Shown here one piece after another: positions 11,180-21,797 of a DNA stretch of 64,000 bases. Where the stretch lies: contig CM066033.1 in NCBI GenBank assembly GCA_033557465.1, positions 1,356,847,834 through 1,356,911,833 of the forward strand, given 5' to 3'. The translations under genes were made by a program, and so were the position numbers. The notes under the pieces were generated by a model. The model saw nothing but the letters and a program-made list of their open reading frames with translations. It ran no database searches and was not told the origin of the DNA. Position 1 is the stretch's first letter, and every line of letters begins with the position of its first letter. This DNA is from Ichthyophis bannanicus. Taxonomy: Eukaryota; Chordata; Amphibia; Gymnophiona; Ichthyophiidae.

Positions 11180-11410
11180 GGGGGGCAGAGTATTCCTCTC
11201 CTCGGGAACTCTGCTCCTCTGGCAGATCCCTTTTATCTGTGCCCTCCTCTGCCACTGCCAACTCCAGACTTCGTTCATTCGACCTTGTTGCTCCATATGC
11301 CTGGAACGAACTACCTGAGTCAATGCATCAGGCTCCTTCTCTAGGCCTGTTCAAATCCAGGCTAAAAACTCACCTCTTCGAGGCTGCTTTTGGATCCTGA
11401 GGTATCTCAT
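11180..11410 (+). pseudogene. L2-clade LINE ORF2 C-terminal fragment
   Basis: Encodes LVAPYAWNELPESMHQAPSL then FKSRLKTHLFEAAFGS and a stop, very close to the minus-strand remnant at 7400-7860. It is heavily 5' truncated and preceded by a G-run. Confidence 0.7.
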
Positions 11411-11426
11411 ATAGGGAGATCATATC

Positions 11427-12680
11427 ATGGGGAAGGAATTTGGATGGGCAGGAGCTTGTTTTTGGAAAAGGGGACAGAACAGGAGAGTGAGTGAGTTGGG
11501 ACTTAGATCCTGGTTTGTTTCGGGAGAGGGGAAAGGGACAGCTGTCAGGGGCACTTGCCACCATTGTTTCTGGTTGCCAGGGGGTCTCATCAGCAGTAAT
11601 GAATGTGCCTGCCCTTGGTGACTCCGGGAGCTTCCTGGGAGAAGTTGAAGTGGCAAAACAACCTCTTTCTGGTCCACCTGCACCCAAGGAAGAGGTAATG
11701 ATTCCTGTGGCTGTATCTACTCCATCTATGCCTGTAAAGACCTTTGCTTTGGTCCATCCCTCAAAAATTATTTTGGATAATATTTGGGACTCCATATCTG
11801 GCCTATCCGAAGCTATTTCTTCTCACACTCTTGTAATGAATGCTCGTCTAACTAAGGTAACTAATGATTTGGATCAATGTGTTTCGACAAATTTGGTAAA
11901 AGAGAAGGTTGAAAGTTTACAGTTGGTTTCTGAAATTCCGGAGGTACTTGCGAAGGATAATATTACTTTAGGAGCTAAGACTGAGAACCTTGAGAATGCT
12001 GCTAGGGCGTCAAACCTTCGAATCTTAAATTTTCCTGTGATATTGGGTATTAAACCAATTGATGTGTTTAAAAAATATCTTTCTGAAAATTAAAAAAAGT
12101 TCTGTCGGAGTTGATGCCCCCTATTTCTAAGGCGTTTTATCTTCTAGTGGGTAAAAAGGAATCAGACCCTCCTGAACTAGGTGGAATGGAAGTTTTGAAT
12201 GTGACTGATCTATTACCATCTTCTGTTGATATAGCTTCTACGAAGCTTTCGACATTATAGGTCACCTGTGCTTTGGCTTCTGATCATGACTGGATATTGC
12301 GAATGTATTTTCAGAAGTGTGCTATCCCCTTTTATGAGTCAATGGTTCTTATTTTCCCTGATTTAACCAAGGATACTCAAAAGCGGAGGAAATAATTTAT
12401 CCTGTTGAAACCAGGTGTATTGCGCTTGGGGGCAAGTTTTTACCTTTGCTTCCCATGTAGATGTTTAATTGTTTATCAAAAACAGCTCTATATCTTTTTC
12501 ACGCCTACCGATCTCTCTTCCTTTTTAAGTGCACGGGTTCCAGTTATGTCTTTACCACCTGGTGACATGGGGTGAGAGTCCCCAACTAATGTTGGATCTT
12601 CTTCCCTTTATTTCTCCAGTTCCTTTAGAGCTGGGTTTTCTCTGACCCGTTCCTCAAATGCCCTTCCCCTTTGATTGTTT
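11427..12680 (+). pseudogene. L1-like ORF1 remnant
   Basis: A 200-codon open frame (11491-12093) ends with ENLENAARASNLRILNFPVI, resembling the RNA-binding domain of L1-type ORF1 proteins, where a coiled coil is followed by an N-L-R-I-F/L-N-F-P motif. After the stop at 12091-12093 the frame goes on with further ORF1-like segments (FPDLTKDTQKRRK; LRLGASFYLCFPCRCLIVYQ). Stops and frame changes show a dead copy. ORF2 is absent because a CR1 sequence follows. Confidence 0.6.
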
Positions 12681-12724
12681 GTTTTCTAATATTGTGGACT
12701 AAAGGAGATAGAGCAGCTTTTAAA

Positions 12725-15384
12725 CTAGATAATAGGGGAAAGCCGACAGTCGCCCAAGAGCGCATGGTTCGGAACAATGTATCCTTGAAGGATACTACCC
12801 AAAACTGAGAGGTTCCAAAAAAGAGTAAAGTAGCCCAAATGCCCTTGAGTATGGAGCAGACAGAGCTTAAAGATTCCAAATTACCCATGCCTACCAATAG
12901 CCAGATTAATATGAATAAAATACAACCTCTAAAATACTTGTATGCAAATGCTAGAAGTCTAAAAACTAAGATGGGAGAGTTAGAATATATAGCACTAAAT
13001 GAGAGGTTAGATATGATTGGAATCTCAGAGACATGGTGGAAGGAGGACAACCAGTGGGACACTGTGATACCTGGGTACAAACTATATCGTAATGATAGAG
13101 CTGATCAAATTGGTGGAGGGGTTGCGCTCTGTGTTAGAGAGGGCATTGAGTCAGAAAGGATTAAAGTTTTGCAGGAAACAAAATTTGCTGTTGAGTCTCT
13201 ATGGATTGGAGTTCTATGTAAAAAGGGGAAGGCCTGGCCAGAATGAACAAATGGATGATGAAATGCTCAAAGAAATCAAGGAAGCTAGCAAACGTTACAG
13301 CACAGTAATAATAATGGGTGATTTCAATTACCCTAGTATTGACTGTGTCAGTGTCACGGCAGGACATGCTAGGGAGATAAAGTTCCTAGATTAAATAAAT
13401 GACTGCTTCTTAGAGCAGCTGGTTCATGAACCAACCAGAGGGGAAGCCATATTGGGCCTAGTGCTTAGTGGAACTCCAGATCTGGTGCAAGAGATAAGGG
13501 TGTTGGGGGCTACTTGGCAATAGTGTTCATAGCATGATCGCATTTGATTTAATTAATGGAGGAGGGATGGTAAGGAAAACCACAGTACTACCTTTTAACT
13601 TTCGAAAGGGAGACTATGATAAAATGAGGAAAATAGTTAAGAAAAAACTAAAAGGAGCAGTTGCAAAAGTTAAAGACTTACATCAAGCTTGGGTGTTGTT
13701 TAAAAATACTATCTTGGAAGCCCAGACCAGCTGTATTCCACGCTTTAAGAAAAGTGGAAGGAAGTCAAAAAAACTGCCAGCATAGTTTAAAGGTGAGGTC
13801 AGAGAGGCTGTTGCCAAAAAAGCATCCTTCAGGAAATGGAAAAAAGAGCCAAATGACGAAAACTGGAAACTGCACTAGCACTGGCAAGTTAAATGCAAGG
13901 CATTGATAAGGCAGACAAAGAGAGAATTTGAGAAGAAATTTACTGTGGTAGCAAAAACGCATAATAAAGACTTTTTCAAGTACATTCGTAGCAAAAAACC
14001 TGTGAGAGAGGTGATACTGCAGAAGAATTGAAAGAAATATCGCTACACCGGGAAGATTACAACTGTTTGATAAACTGAAGAGTAGCAAATCACCTGGACC
14101 GGATGGTATACATCCAAGGGTGTTGAAAGAACTGAAATATGAGATTGCAGACCTGCTATTAGTAATCTGTGAACTCTCATTAAAATCATCTGTAATACCT
14201 GAAGATTGGAGGATTGCCAATGTAACGCCAATTTTTAAAAACGGTTCCAGGGATGATCCGGGAAACTACAGACCGGTGAGCCTGACGTCAGTACCGTGAA
14301 AAATGGTAAAAACCATCATAAAGAACAAAATTACTCAGCATGTAGATAGTCATGGCCTAATGGGAGACAGCCAACATGGCTTTAGACAAGGAATGTCTTG
14401 TCTTACTAATCTGTTATTTTTTATGAAGGCATGAATAAACAGGTACACAAAGGTAAGTCGGTTGATATAGTATATTTGGACTTTCAGAAGGCCTTTGACA
14501 AAGTCCCTCATCAGAAACTTTTGGCAAAACTAAAGAGTCATGGGAAAGAAGGCAGTGTACTATTGTGGATCAGGAACTGGTTAAAAGATAGAAAGGGTAG
14601 GGCTAAATGGCCAGTTTTCCCAATGGAGAAAGGTGAATAGTGGTGTACCCCAGGGATCTGTGTTGGGTCCGCTGCTTTTTGACATATTCATAAATGACCT
14701 GGAAAGGTGAATAACGAGTGAGGTTATCAAATTTGCAGATGACACAAAACTATTTAAAGTTGTTAAAACCCAAGAGGATTGTGGAAATTTGCAAGAGGAT
14801 CTTGATAAATTGGAAGACTGGGCATCAAAATGGCAGTTATGCACCTAGGGAAGAACAACCCAAACTATGGTTACACGATGCAAAGTTCCACATTAGGAAC
14901 TACCACCCAGGAAAAAGATTTAGGCGTCATTGTGGATAACATGTTAAAAACCTCTGTCCAGTGTGCAGCTGCGGCCAAGAGAACAAATAGAATGCTAGGT
15001 GTCATAAGGAAAAGAATGGAAAATAAAACAAAGGATATTATATTGCCTCTATATCGTTCCATGGTGTGACCGCACCTTGAATATTGTGTGCAATTCTGGT
15101 CGCCGTATCTTAAAAAGGATATAGCGTTATTAGAAAAGGTTCAGAGAAGAGCCACAAAAATGGTAAAGGGGATGGAAGGATACCCCTATGAAGAAAGGCT
15201 AAAAAGGTTAGGGCTCTTTAACCTGGAAAAGAGACGGCTGAGGTGAGATATGATAGATTAATGAACGGAGTGGAACGGTAAACGTAGATCGATTGTTTAC
15301 TTTATCAGACTATAGGAAGACTAGGGGACATGCAATGAAGCTAAAGGGTAAACTATTTAAGATTAATAAGAGAAAATATTTTTT
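12725..15384 (+). pseudogene. CR1-clade LINE, copy A, 5' part
   Basis: An apurinic endonuclease region around 12839-13400 shows YANARSLKTKMGELEYIALN and MIGISETWW, then GDFNYPSIDC. The reverse transcriptase follows with [44 protein letters not shown] and FADDTKLFK, then the CR1-type ending [19 protein letters not shown] (14.1-15.3 kb). Many stops and frameshifts break it. At 15384 the sequence is cut by the DIRS element and resumes at 21500. Conserved order and motifs place it in CR1; the same family recurs at 22861 and 26230. Confidence 0.85.
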
Positions 15385-15543
15385 CTCCAAGACCAAGCAG
15401 GAAGTCAGTCCTCACATATGGGTGACCTCGACGTCGATGAAGCCCTTGCGGAGCATTTCCCCAGTTTTCCAAGAAAGCCTTTGGGAATACAGGCACGCAT
15501 GCACGGTTCCCTTCCCGCCTAAAGGTGCCATCTTACCTCAGTC
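15385..15543 (+). repeat. DIRS left inverted terminal repeat
   Basis: About 159 nt, from ctccaagaccaagcagg to cttacctcagtc, matching the reverse complement of 21312-21466 with few mismatches. It lacks the outer 30 nt found at the right end. Confidence 0.85.
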
Positions 15544-15792
15544 TCTCGTTTTCCGTGAAGCCCACCGGACGTGAGTCCTAGTCATCCCGGAAAATTCTTA
15601 GATTTTTTGCGATTTTCACTATTTTTCTTCTCCGGTTCGATGCCGGTTCCCCTCCCGCCGGGTTCGGTACACCGGTATGGAGCCCGATCTTCTTTTTTTC
15701 GGTTTTTGCCCTTAGTGGCTGGCGTTCGCGCCCTTTTTTCTTTTTCTCTGGAAGGCCGGTCCTTTGACCTCACGGGGACTCTTTCTTCCCTG

Positions 15793-17284
15793 ATGGCTTC
15801 CAGCGGTTTTAAGGAGTGTGATCGGTGCAAGAAACTGATGTCTCTCACCGACACACACGACTGCTGCCTTCGGTGCCTCGGTCCTGATCACGACCCTAAG
15901 ACGTGTGGACCATGTGGGAAAATGTCTTCCAAGGCACTGCGAAGTCGTCAGCACCAAAAGGAAAGGCTTTTTTCTGACTCGGCCTCCGGCCCGGCCGGGA
16001 CTTCGTCTGAGGCCTCGACATCTCGGGAGTCCGATCCCGAGCACCATTGTGGCTTCTCGGACAGGGGGTCCCCCAACCAGGAATGCAAGAGGAAGAAGCG
16101 GCTCGTGAGGGCGGCGTCGGAAGAGGTCCCTGGCTCCTCGAGAGCTAGGTCTCAGACCCCCGATCGTCGCCCCGGGCCAGTGGAACAGGAGAAGCCTTCC
16201 AAAGTCCCTCGACTGGAGCTGGAGTCTGCCGGACACGTAAGCCCTGTAGTTCTCGTGGACTCTCCTCCCAGAGAGCCGATGGGCCCGGCGCCGCCGGGGC
16301 CCGAGCCGGGAGCTGCTGAGTCTCCTGAGCTGAGTCTCAGGTTGACAGCCTTGGAGAGCAGACTGTCTGCCTTCATGGACCAGCAGCAGGCACTGATGGC
16401 CAGCCTGTCTGGCGCATCTGCCCCGACCACCGGGACATTGACATTGAAGTCGACCCCGGAGACCGAGCCGATACTCGAGGCCATGAAGGCTCGAGGTCGA
16501 CCTCGGTCGCGGTCTCCCTCGACCTCCCGTTCGGGACCGAGGGCGTCGACACCGGTGCCTTTGGCGTCGGGGCGGGTGCTCACGGGCCCCGCGAGGTCGG
16601 ACCCCGATTCCTCATTGGACGAGTCCACATGGGAGACGGAGGACGAGGAGTCCTCCGACACCTTCAAGACTCGGTGCGTCCCATCGGACTCACCGCAGTC
16701 TGAACCCCGGAGTAGATCCCCCCCGGAGGATACCCGGTTCTCGGAGTTCGTCCGGGATATGGCCACTGCGTTGGCTATCCCTGCGGACCCCGAGGAGGAG
16801 CCTCGAGCCAAGGAGCTCGAGGCCCTGCAGTACGACTCTCCTCCGAAGGAGGCCTTTACTGTCCCGGTTCCTCCAATGCTGAAACGGCTCCTCTTCCGGA
16901 TGTGGGAGGCACCGGCCTCGGTGCTGGTTTTAAGCAAGCGAGTCGATTCCATCTATCGACTCCAGAAGAGTCCTGGCTTTGAAAAGGCGCAGCTACCACA
17001 CCATTCCATGGTGGTGGAATCGGCCATGCATCGCCTGAAAAGTCAGAAGATGCACTCCGCGGTGCCCCCTGGCAGGGAGGCCCGAAACCTCGATGGTTTT
17101 GGTAGAAAGTGCTTCCAGGGCTCGATGCTTGCTTGCCGTGTCCAGTCTTACCAGCTGTACATGGGCATGTACTTGCGAGACCTGGCCAAGGAGCTGGCCG
17201 GGTTCTCTGCTGGTCTCTCCGGGGAGCCTTTGCAGAGGTTCAAGTCCTTGTCCTCGGGGATCCGGGAATGCTCCAAGTTTATGT
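15793..17284 (+). pseudogene. DIRS gag-like ORF, 5' part
   Basis: An open frame runs from 15571 to 17304. I prefer the ATG at 15793 because the protein from there starts MASSGFKECDRCKK and goes into a Cys-rich segment (CLRCLGPDHDPKTC) like DIRS gag N-termini. The middle is rich in Ser, Pro, Arg and acidic residues. The frame runs into the SINE at 17285 and stops at 17304. The remaining gag is at 17586-18023 in the same original reading, so the SINE alone disrupts the gene. Gag is presumed to bind the element RNA. Confidence 0.8.
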
Positions 17285-17584
17285 GGAGTGGAGGAGTGGC
17301 GTAGTGGTTGGGGCAAGGTACTTCAGGCCGGAAGGTCGGAGGTTCAAATCCCACTAGAGGACAGCAACCTTGGGCTGGAAGGACTGGGGTTTCTAGTCCC
17401 ACAGGTGCTCCTTGTGGTCTTGGGCAAGCCACTTAACCCTCCATGGCCCATGTTCCCTGTAAAATAGTTATCTCCAAGTTATAATGCCCTGTTCAATGTA
17501 ATTTCCGTTTGTTCAATGTAAACCGCACTGATGCAGAATAGCACGGTATATAAGAGAATGTAAATAAATAAATAAATAAATAAA
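17285..17584 (+). mobile_element. tRNA-derived SINE in DIRS gag (tail type A)
   Basis: Full SINE with A box (tggcgtagtgg), B-box-like ggttcaaatcc, the common body, then the tail with aaccgcactgatgcagaatag, cacggtatataag and (taaa)n. The flanking tatgt at 17280-17284 and 17585-17589 could be a short target duplication. It inserted after the DIRS element. Confidence 0.85.
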
Positions 17585-17585
17585 T

Positions 17586-18023
17586 ATGTCCCGTGCTTAC
17601 TACGATGGCTTCGAGGCTTCGGCCCGTGTTGCGGCAGCTGGCATCGCGGCTCGACGCCAGGCATGGCTGCAGTCATCGGACCTCGAGCCATGGGTTCAGG
17701 ACAAGTTGGTCGATGTCCCTTGCCGAGGTGAGAACCTTTTTGGCAAGCCCATGACCGAGAAGGCCGCTCAGCTCGAGACTGAGCACCTCACAAGGACAAG
17801 GCTGTCTAGAAAGACTTCTGCCCCTTCTCACAAGAAGAAGGGCTCGGGTAAAAAGCCCTTTTACCCGAGGAAGGGCACTGCCTACAAACAGTACCCACAA
17901 TATCAGGCTGCCCAAGCTGCCCCTCAGGGTCAGCAAGCCAAGGGGCAGGGTAATGGGCCCCGTAGGCAGAGGACCCCCAAGCCTCCGGCCCCTGCTCCCA
18001 CTCAGCAGGGTGGGGGTTTTTGA
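17586..18023 (+). pseudogene. DIRS gag-like ORF, 3' part
   Basis: 145 codons that continue gag after the SINE. The first half has an alanine-rich helix-like stretch (SARVAAAGIAARRQAW). The end is basic and Gln/Pro-rich (KKKGSGKKPFYPRKG), suited to nucleic-acid binding, and stops at 18021-18023. It overlaps the RT frame that opens at 17953. Confidence 0.75.
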
Positions 18024-19955
18024 CTCCTTAGGCATAGCCTCTCCGTCCCTGCTCTCCCAACCCTGCACAGGAGGTCGCCTCGCTCTGTTTTCCCACCAGT
18101 GGCCACTCATCACCGGAGACAGTTGGGTGTTAAGCATAGTCCACAGGGGCCATGCACTACACTTCCAACAACTGCCTCCTCCATACTTTCCAGGGGAGCC
18201 TCCAAGGCCTCCCCTACACACAGATCTTCTCCTTCAGGAGCTACGAGGTCTGTTAGTGGACAAGGCAGTGGAGCCTGTGCCTCCCCACTTGCAAGGTCAA
18301 GGGTTCTACTCCAGGTATTTCCTGGTACCCAAAAGAGCCGGTGGCCTTCGCCCTACTCTAGATCTTCGAAACCTCAACAAGTTCCTGGAGAAGGAAAAGT
18401 TCAAGATGCTTACTCTTGGAACCCTTCTGCCCTACCTCCAGCAGGGAGATTGGCTATGTTCATTAGATCTAAAGGATGTGTATACTCACATCCTCATTCA
18501 TCCAGACCACAGAAAGTACCTCAGGCTCATTGTGGGAGGAAACCATTATCAGTACCAGGTACTACCCTTTGGCCTCACCTCCGCTCCCAGGGTCTTCACC
18601 AAATGCCTGGCAGTGGCGGCGGCCTACCTGAGAAATCAGGGTATCTTTGTCTTCCCCTATCTGGACAACTGGCTCATCAGGGGTCAGACGTTCCAAGAGG
18701 CCAGACAAGCCACCCTCAGAACTATTGCTCTTCTTCAAAGCCTGGGGTTTGTCATAAACTTCGCAAAGTCCGCTTTGCTCCCATCCCAGAACTTGGAGTT
18801 CATAGGGGCAAGGTTGGACTCTCTGCTGGCAAGGGCATTCTTGCCAGAAGACAGAGCCCAAAGACTGATGGACTTGGCAAGCCAGTTTCTCAGCAGGTCA
18901 CTAGTCTCCGCCAAACTCTGCCTGAGGCTTCTTGGCCACATGGCTTCGACAGTACATGTGACCCCCAATGCCAGGCTCCATATGAGGCTGGCGCAGTGGT
19001 GCCTTCGGACTCAGTGGTCACAGGCCACAGGCAGCCTCAGAGACAGGATAAGGGTGTCCAGACAATTTCTGAACTCCCTCAGCTGGTGGCTGCACCCACC
19101 CAATCTGCTGCAAGGGGTACCTTTTCAGATTCCTGGGTTCACAGTGGTGTTGACCACGGATGCCTCCCTGCAGGGCTGGGGAGCTCATTGTATAGGAAGT
19201 GCACACAGGGCCTGTGGTCTCCCTGGGAAGCCGCACAACAAATCAATCTCCTGGAACTCAGGGCTATTCGGTTAGCCCTCAAGACTTTTTCTCAAACCCT
19301 GGCTCATCAGTCTGTCCTAATTCAAACAGACACCCAGGTAGCCATGTTTTATGTGAACAAGCAGGGTGGAACTGGGTCCAGGCTCCTTTGTCAGGAGGTG
19401 CAGGACTTTTGCTTGTTTGCTCTCAAACACAACATGCTTCTCAAGGCAGTGTATCTACCTGGCCAGGAGAAGTATCTAGCCAGGCAGTGTATCTACCTGG
19501 CAGACAGGTTGAGCAGGATTCTGCAGCCCCATGAATGGCAGCTCCATCCTTTGGTGGTTCAGAAGATTTTCCTGAAATGGGGACTTCCATCCATAGATCT
19601 GTTTGCCAGTCCTCTAAACAAACAGCTGCCAAAGTTCTGCTCCAGGCAACCTCATCCTCTGCGGGTAGCAGCAGAGGCTTTTCTGATTCCCTGGTCTCAG
19701 TGCCTCCTGTATGCGTTTCCTCCCACGCCCTTGGTGGCCAGAACTCTGTTCAAGATTCTTCAGGACAAGGCCTCGGTCCTGCTGGTGGCTCCCAGGTGGC
19801 CGAGACAGCCTTGGTTTCCACTTCACCTTCAGCTGGCAGTGGATCCCCCACTGCCTCTGGGGTTGCAACCCGACCTTCTCTGTCAGGATCAGGGTTCCCT
19901 TCTTCACCCCAATCTCAAAGCTCTCAATTTGATGGCCTGGAGGCCGCAAGGGTAG
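17953..19955 (+). pseudogene. DIRS reverse transcriptase-RNase H polyprotein, one frameshift
   Basis: The first frame (to about 19200) holds the RT: YFLVPKRAGGLRPTLDLRNL, LCSLDLKDVYTHI, VLPFGLTSAPRVFTK and the catalytic box FPYLDNWLI (YLDN at 18658-18669, where most RTs have YxDD). RNase H follows with LTTDASLQGWGAH. The frame then shifts near 19195-19207 and continues with LLELRAIRLAL, QTDTQVAMFYVNKQGG and YLADRLSR, and after that a region with SIDLFASPLNKQLPKFCS and LLVAPRWPRQPWFP, which in DIRS elements has been annotated as an N6-adenine methyltransferase-like domain. It copies element RNA into DNA. The frameshift makes this copy inactive. Confidence 0.85.
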
Positions 19956-20992
19956 TTTTGGCTCCCTGGGGCCCACCTCAGGAAGTTGAGGAGGTTGTAC
20001 TAGCCTCTAGGAAACAGTCCACTAGGAAAACCTATGCCCTAAAATGGAAAAGGTTTTCTGTGTGGTATAAGCTATGTACAGAAGATCCCTTCTCCTGTGC
20101 TGTACCAGTAGTGCTTCAGTACCTACTGCACTTATCCAATCAGGGACTTAAGTCCAATTCTGTTCGGGTCCACCTCTCAGCTCTAGCAGCTCACCACTCA
20201 CTGGTGGAAGGACATTCTCTGTCGGTTCACCCCTTGGTGTCCCGGTTTCTCAGAGGCTTGCTCTTGCTCAAGCCTCCAATCCGTCCTCCTGCTCCTGAGT
20301 GGGAGTTGAATGTGGTCTTGCAACAACTGACTCGCCCAGCTTTTGAGCCGATGGCTACTTGTCCCCTACGCTTCCTATCCTGGAAGACACTCTTCTTGGT
20401 AGCCCTAACCTCAGCTAGGCGGGTTAGTGAGCTTCAGGCCCTGGTCTGTGACAGGCCCTACACCAAATTCTGTAGGAACATGGTAGTCCTCAGGACTCAT
20501 CCAAAGTTCCTCCCAAAGGTTGTCTCCTCTTTCCACCTCAATCAGGAGGTGGTTCTTCCAACATTCTTCCCTAGGCCTCATGCAAGCCAGGCTGAAGCAG
20601 TTCTGCATACCCTGGACTGTAGGAGGGCCTTATCCTTCTACCTTGACCGTACGCATGGGCACAGAAGGGCTACTCATCTCTTCATCTCTTTTGACCCTAA
20701 TAATTTGGGGTTAGCTGTGTCCAAGCGTACCTTGTCCATCTGGGTGGCTGACTGTATCACCTGGGCTTACAAGGCGGCTGACCTTCCTTTGCAGGGTCGG
20801 GTCACGGCCCATCGTGTCAGGGCAATGGCTGCCTCAGTGGCTCACCTCCGCTCTATACCGTTGGTGGACATCTGCAGGGCTGCAACTTGGTCCTCAAGCC
20901 AGACTTTTACGGCCCATTACTGCCTAGAGAGGGATTCCCGTAGGGACAGTGCTTTTGGCCAGGCAGTACTCCGGAATCTCTTTGAGGTTTAG
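19535..20992 (+). CDS. DIRS tyrosine recombinase
   Basis: Open frame of 485 codons that overlaps the RT frame; the true start is not clear. The recombinase proper begins about 19980 (RKQSTRKTYALKWKRFSVWY). Catalytic residues are visible: Arg I in ARRVSEL (20420-20422), His-x-x-Arg in AHRVRAM (His 20810-20812, Arg 20819-20821), and the nucleophile Tyr in AHYCLE (20918-20920). It stops at 20990-20992. The frame is intact over its whole length. In DIRS elements this enzyme integrates a circular DNA intermediate and replaces a DDE integrase. It is the only fully open gene of the element. Confidence 0.85.
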   Translation: MAAPSFGGSEDFPEMGTSIHRSVCQSSKQTAAKVLLQATSSSAGSSRGFSDSLVSVPPVCVSSHALGGQNSVQDSSGQGLGPAGGSQVAETALVSTSPSAGSGSPTASGVATRPSLSGSGFPSSPQSQSSQFDGLEAARVVLAPWGPPQEVEEVVLASRKQSTRKTYALKWKRFSVWYKLCTEDPFSCAVPVVLQYLLHLSNQGLKSNSVRVHLSALAAHHSLVEGHSLSVHPLVSRFLRGLLLLKPPIRPPAPEWELNVVLQQLTRPAFEPMATCPLRFLSWKTLFLVALTSARRVSELQALVCDRPYTKFCRNMVVLRTHPKFLPKVVSSFHLNQEVVLPTFFPRPHASQAEAVLHTLDCRRALSFYLDRTHGHRRATHLFISFDPNNLGLAVSKRTLSIWVADCITWAYKAADLPLQGRVTAHRVRAMAASVAHLRSIPLVDICRAATWSSSQTFTAHYCLERDSRRDSAFGQAVLRNLFEV

Positions 20993-21123
20993 GCAACTCC
21001 TGCCCTCCTGCCCTCTGTTGGGCTACCGGTGGAGGTTCTGTCAGTGAAAAGCCTTTCTTTGATGCTGAGACTAGAGGGAGTTCTCTTGTTCAGCCTGGGT
21101 TCCTTGGTAACCCAGAGCTAGGG

Positions 21124-21227
21124 AGTCACCCATATGTGAGGACTGACTTCCTGCTTGGTCCTGGAGAAAGAGTAGTTACTCGCCTGTAACAGGTGTTCTC
21201 CAGGAGTAGCAGGAATCAGTCCTCACA
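21124..21227 (+). repeat. DIRS internal complementary region
   Basis: 21125-21166 is the reverse complement of the left end of the element (including the distinctive gaccaagcaggaagtcag). 21167-21169 is AAA. 21170-21227 is the reverse complement of the right terminus, including its extra 30 nt. So both ends are joined here through AAA. In DIRS elements this region is thought to template circularisation. Confidence 0.9.
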
Positions 21228-21311
21228 ACCCTCCCTCCTCCCCTTGGAGTTGCAGTTGTACATAGTTTGTTTTTTGCATTTTTTTGTGTGCTGTTCTTAG
21301 CTATGTCATTT

Positions 21312-21496
21312 GACTGAGGTAAGAGGGCACCTTTAGGCGGTAAGGGAACCGCGCATGCGTGCCTGCATTCCCAAAGGCTTTCTTGGAAAGCTGGGGAAAT
21401 GCTCCGCAAGGGCTTCATCGACGTCGATGTCACCCATATGTGAGGACTGATTCCTGCTGCTCCTGGAGAACACCTGTTACAGGTGAGTAACTACTC
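21312..21496 (+). repeat. DIRS right inverted terminal repeat
   Basis: Reverse complement of 15385-15543 over about 155 nt, extended outward by 30 nt (aacacctgttacaggtgagt then aactactc) that the left repeat does not have but the internal complementary region does. Confidence 0.85.
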
Positions 21497-21797
21497 TTTC
21501 ACTCAACGTGTAATCAAACTCTGGAATTTGTTTCTGGAGGGTGTAGTAAAAGCTGTTGGTGTAGCTGGGTTTACAAAAGGTTTTGACAAGTTCCTGGAGA
21601 AAAGGGTCATAAACCATTACTAAAAAGAGACCCAGGATATCACTGCTTGACCCAATACAAGCATTGTGGAACCTGTGTCTTTTGGGGAAACTGCTAGGTA
21701 TGTATGACCTAGATTGGCCACTGTTGGAAACAGGATACTGGGCTCGATGGACCTTGGTCTGACCCAGTATGGCATATCTTATGTTCTTATGTTTGTT
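21497..21797 (+). pseudogene. CR1 copy A, 3' part after the DIRS insertion
   Basis: Resumes with cactcaacgtgtaatcaaac, exactly where the CR1 sequence was left at 15384 when compared with copy C at 27755. It ends with the CR1 3' end ggtctgacccagtatggc and cttatgttcttatg. The shared TTT is at 21497-21499. Confidence 0.85.

Larger units (their letters stand above)
15385..21496 (+). mobile_element. Full-length DIRS-type tyrosine-recombinase retrotransposon
   Basis: The order is left terminal repeat, gag, RT-RNase H, a region often annotated as methyltransferase-like in DIRS, tyrosine recombinase, internal complementary region and right inverted terminal repeat. It sits inside CR1 copy A with no target duplication, as expected for recombinase-mediated integration: the CR1 T-run leads into ctccaag on the left, and ctactc followed by TTT then cactcaacg resumes the CR1 on the right. 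Gag is broken by a SINE and the RNase H part has a frameshift, so this copy is not intact, but its termini are. Confidence 0.9.

Noticed and set aside
16152..16952. 266-codon minus-strand frame opposite DIRS gag
   Set aside because: Shadow of the high-GC gag on the other strand; no motif of its own.
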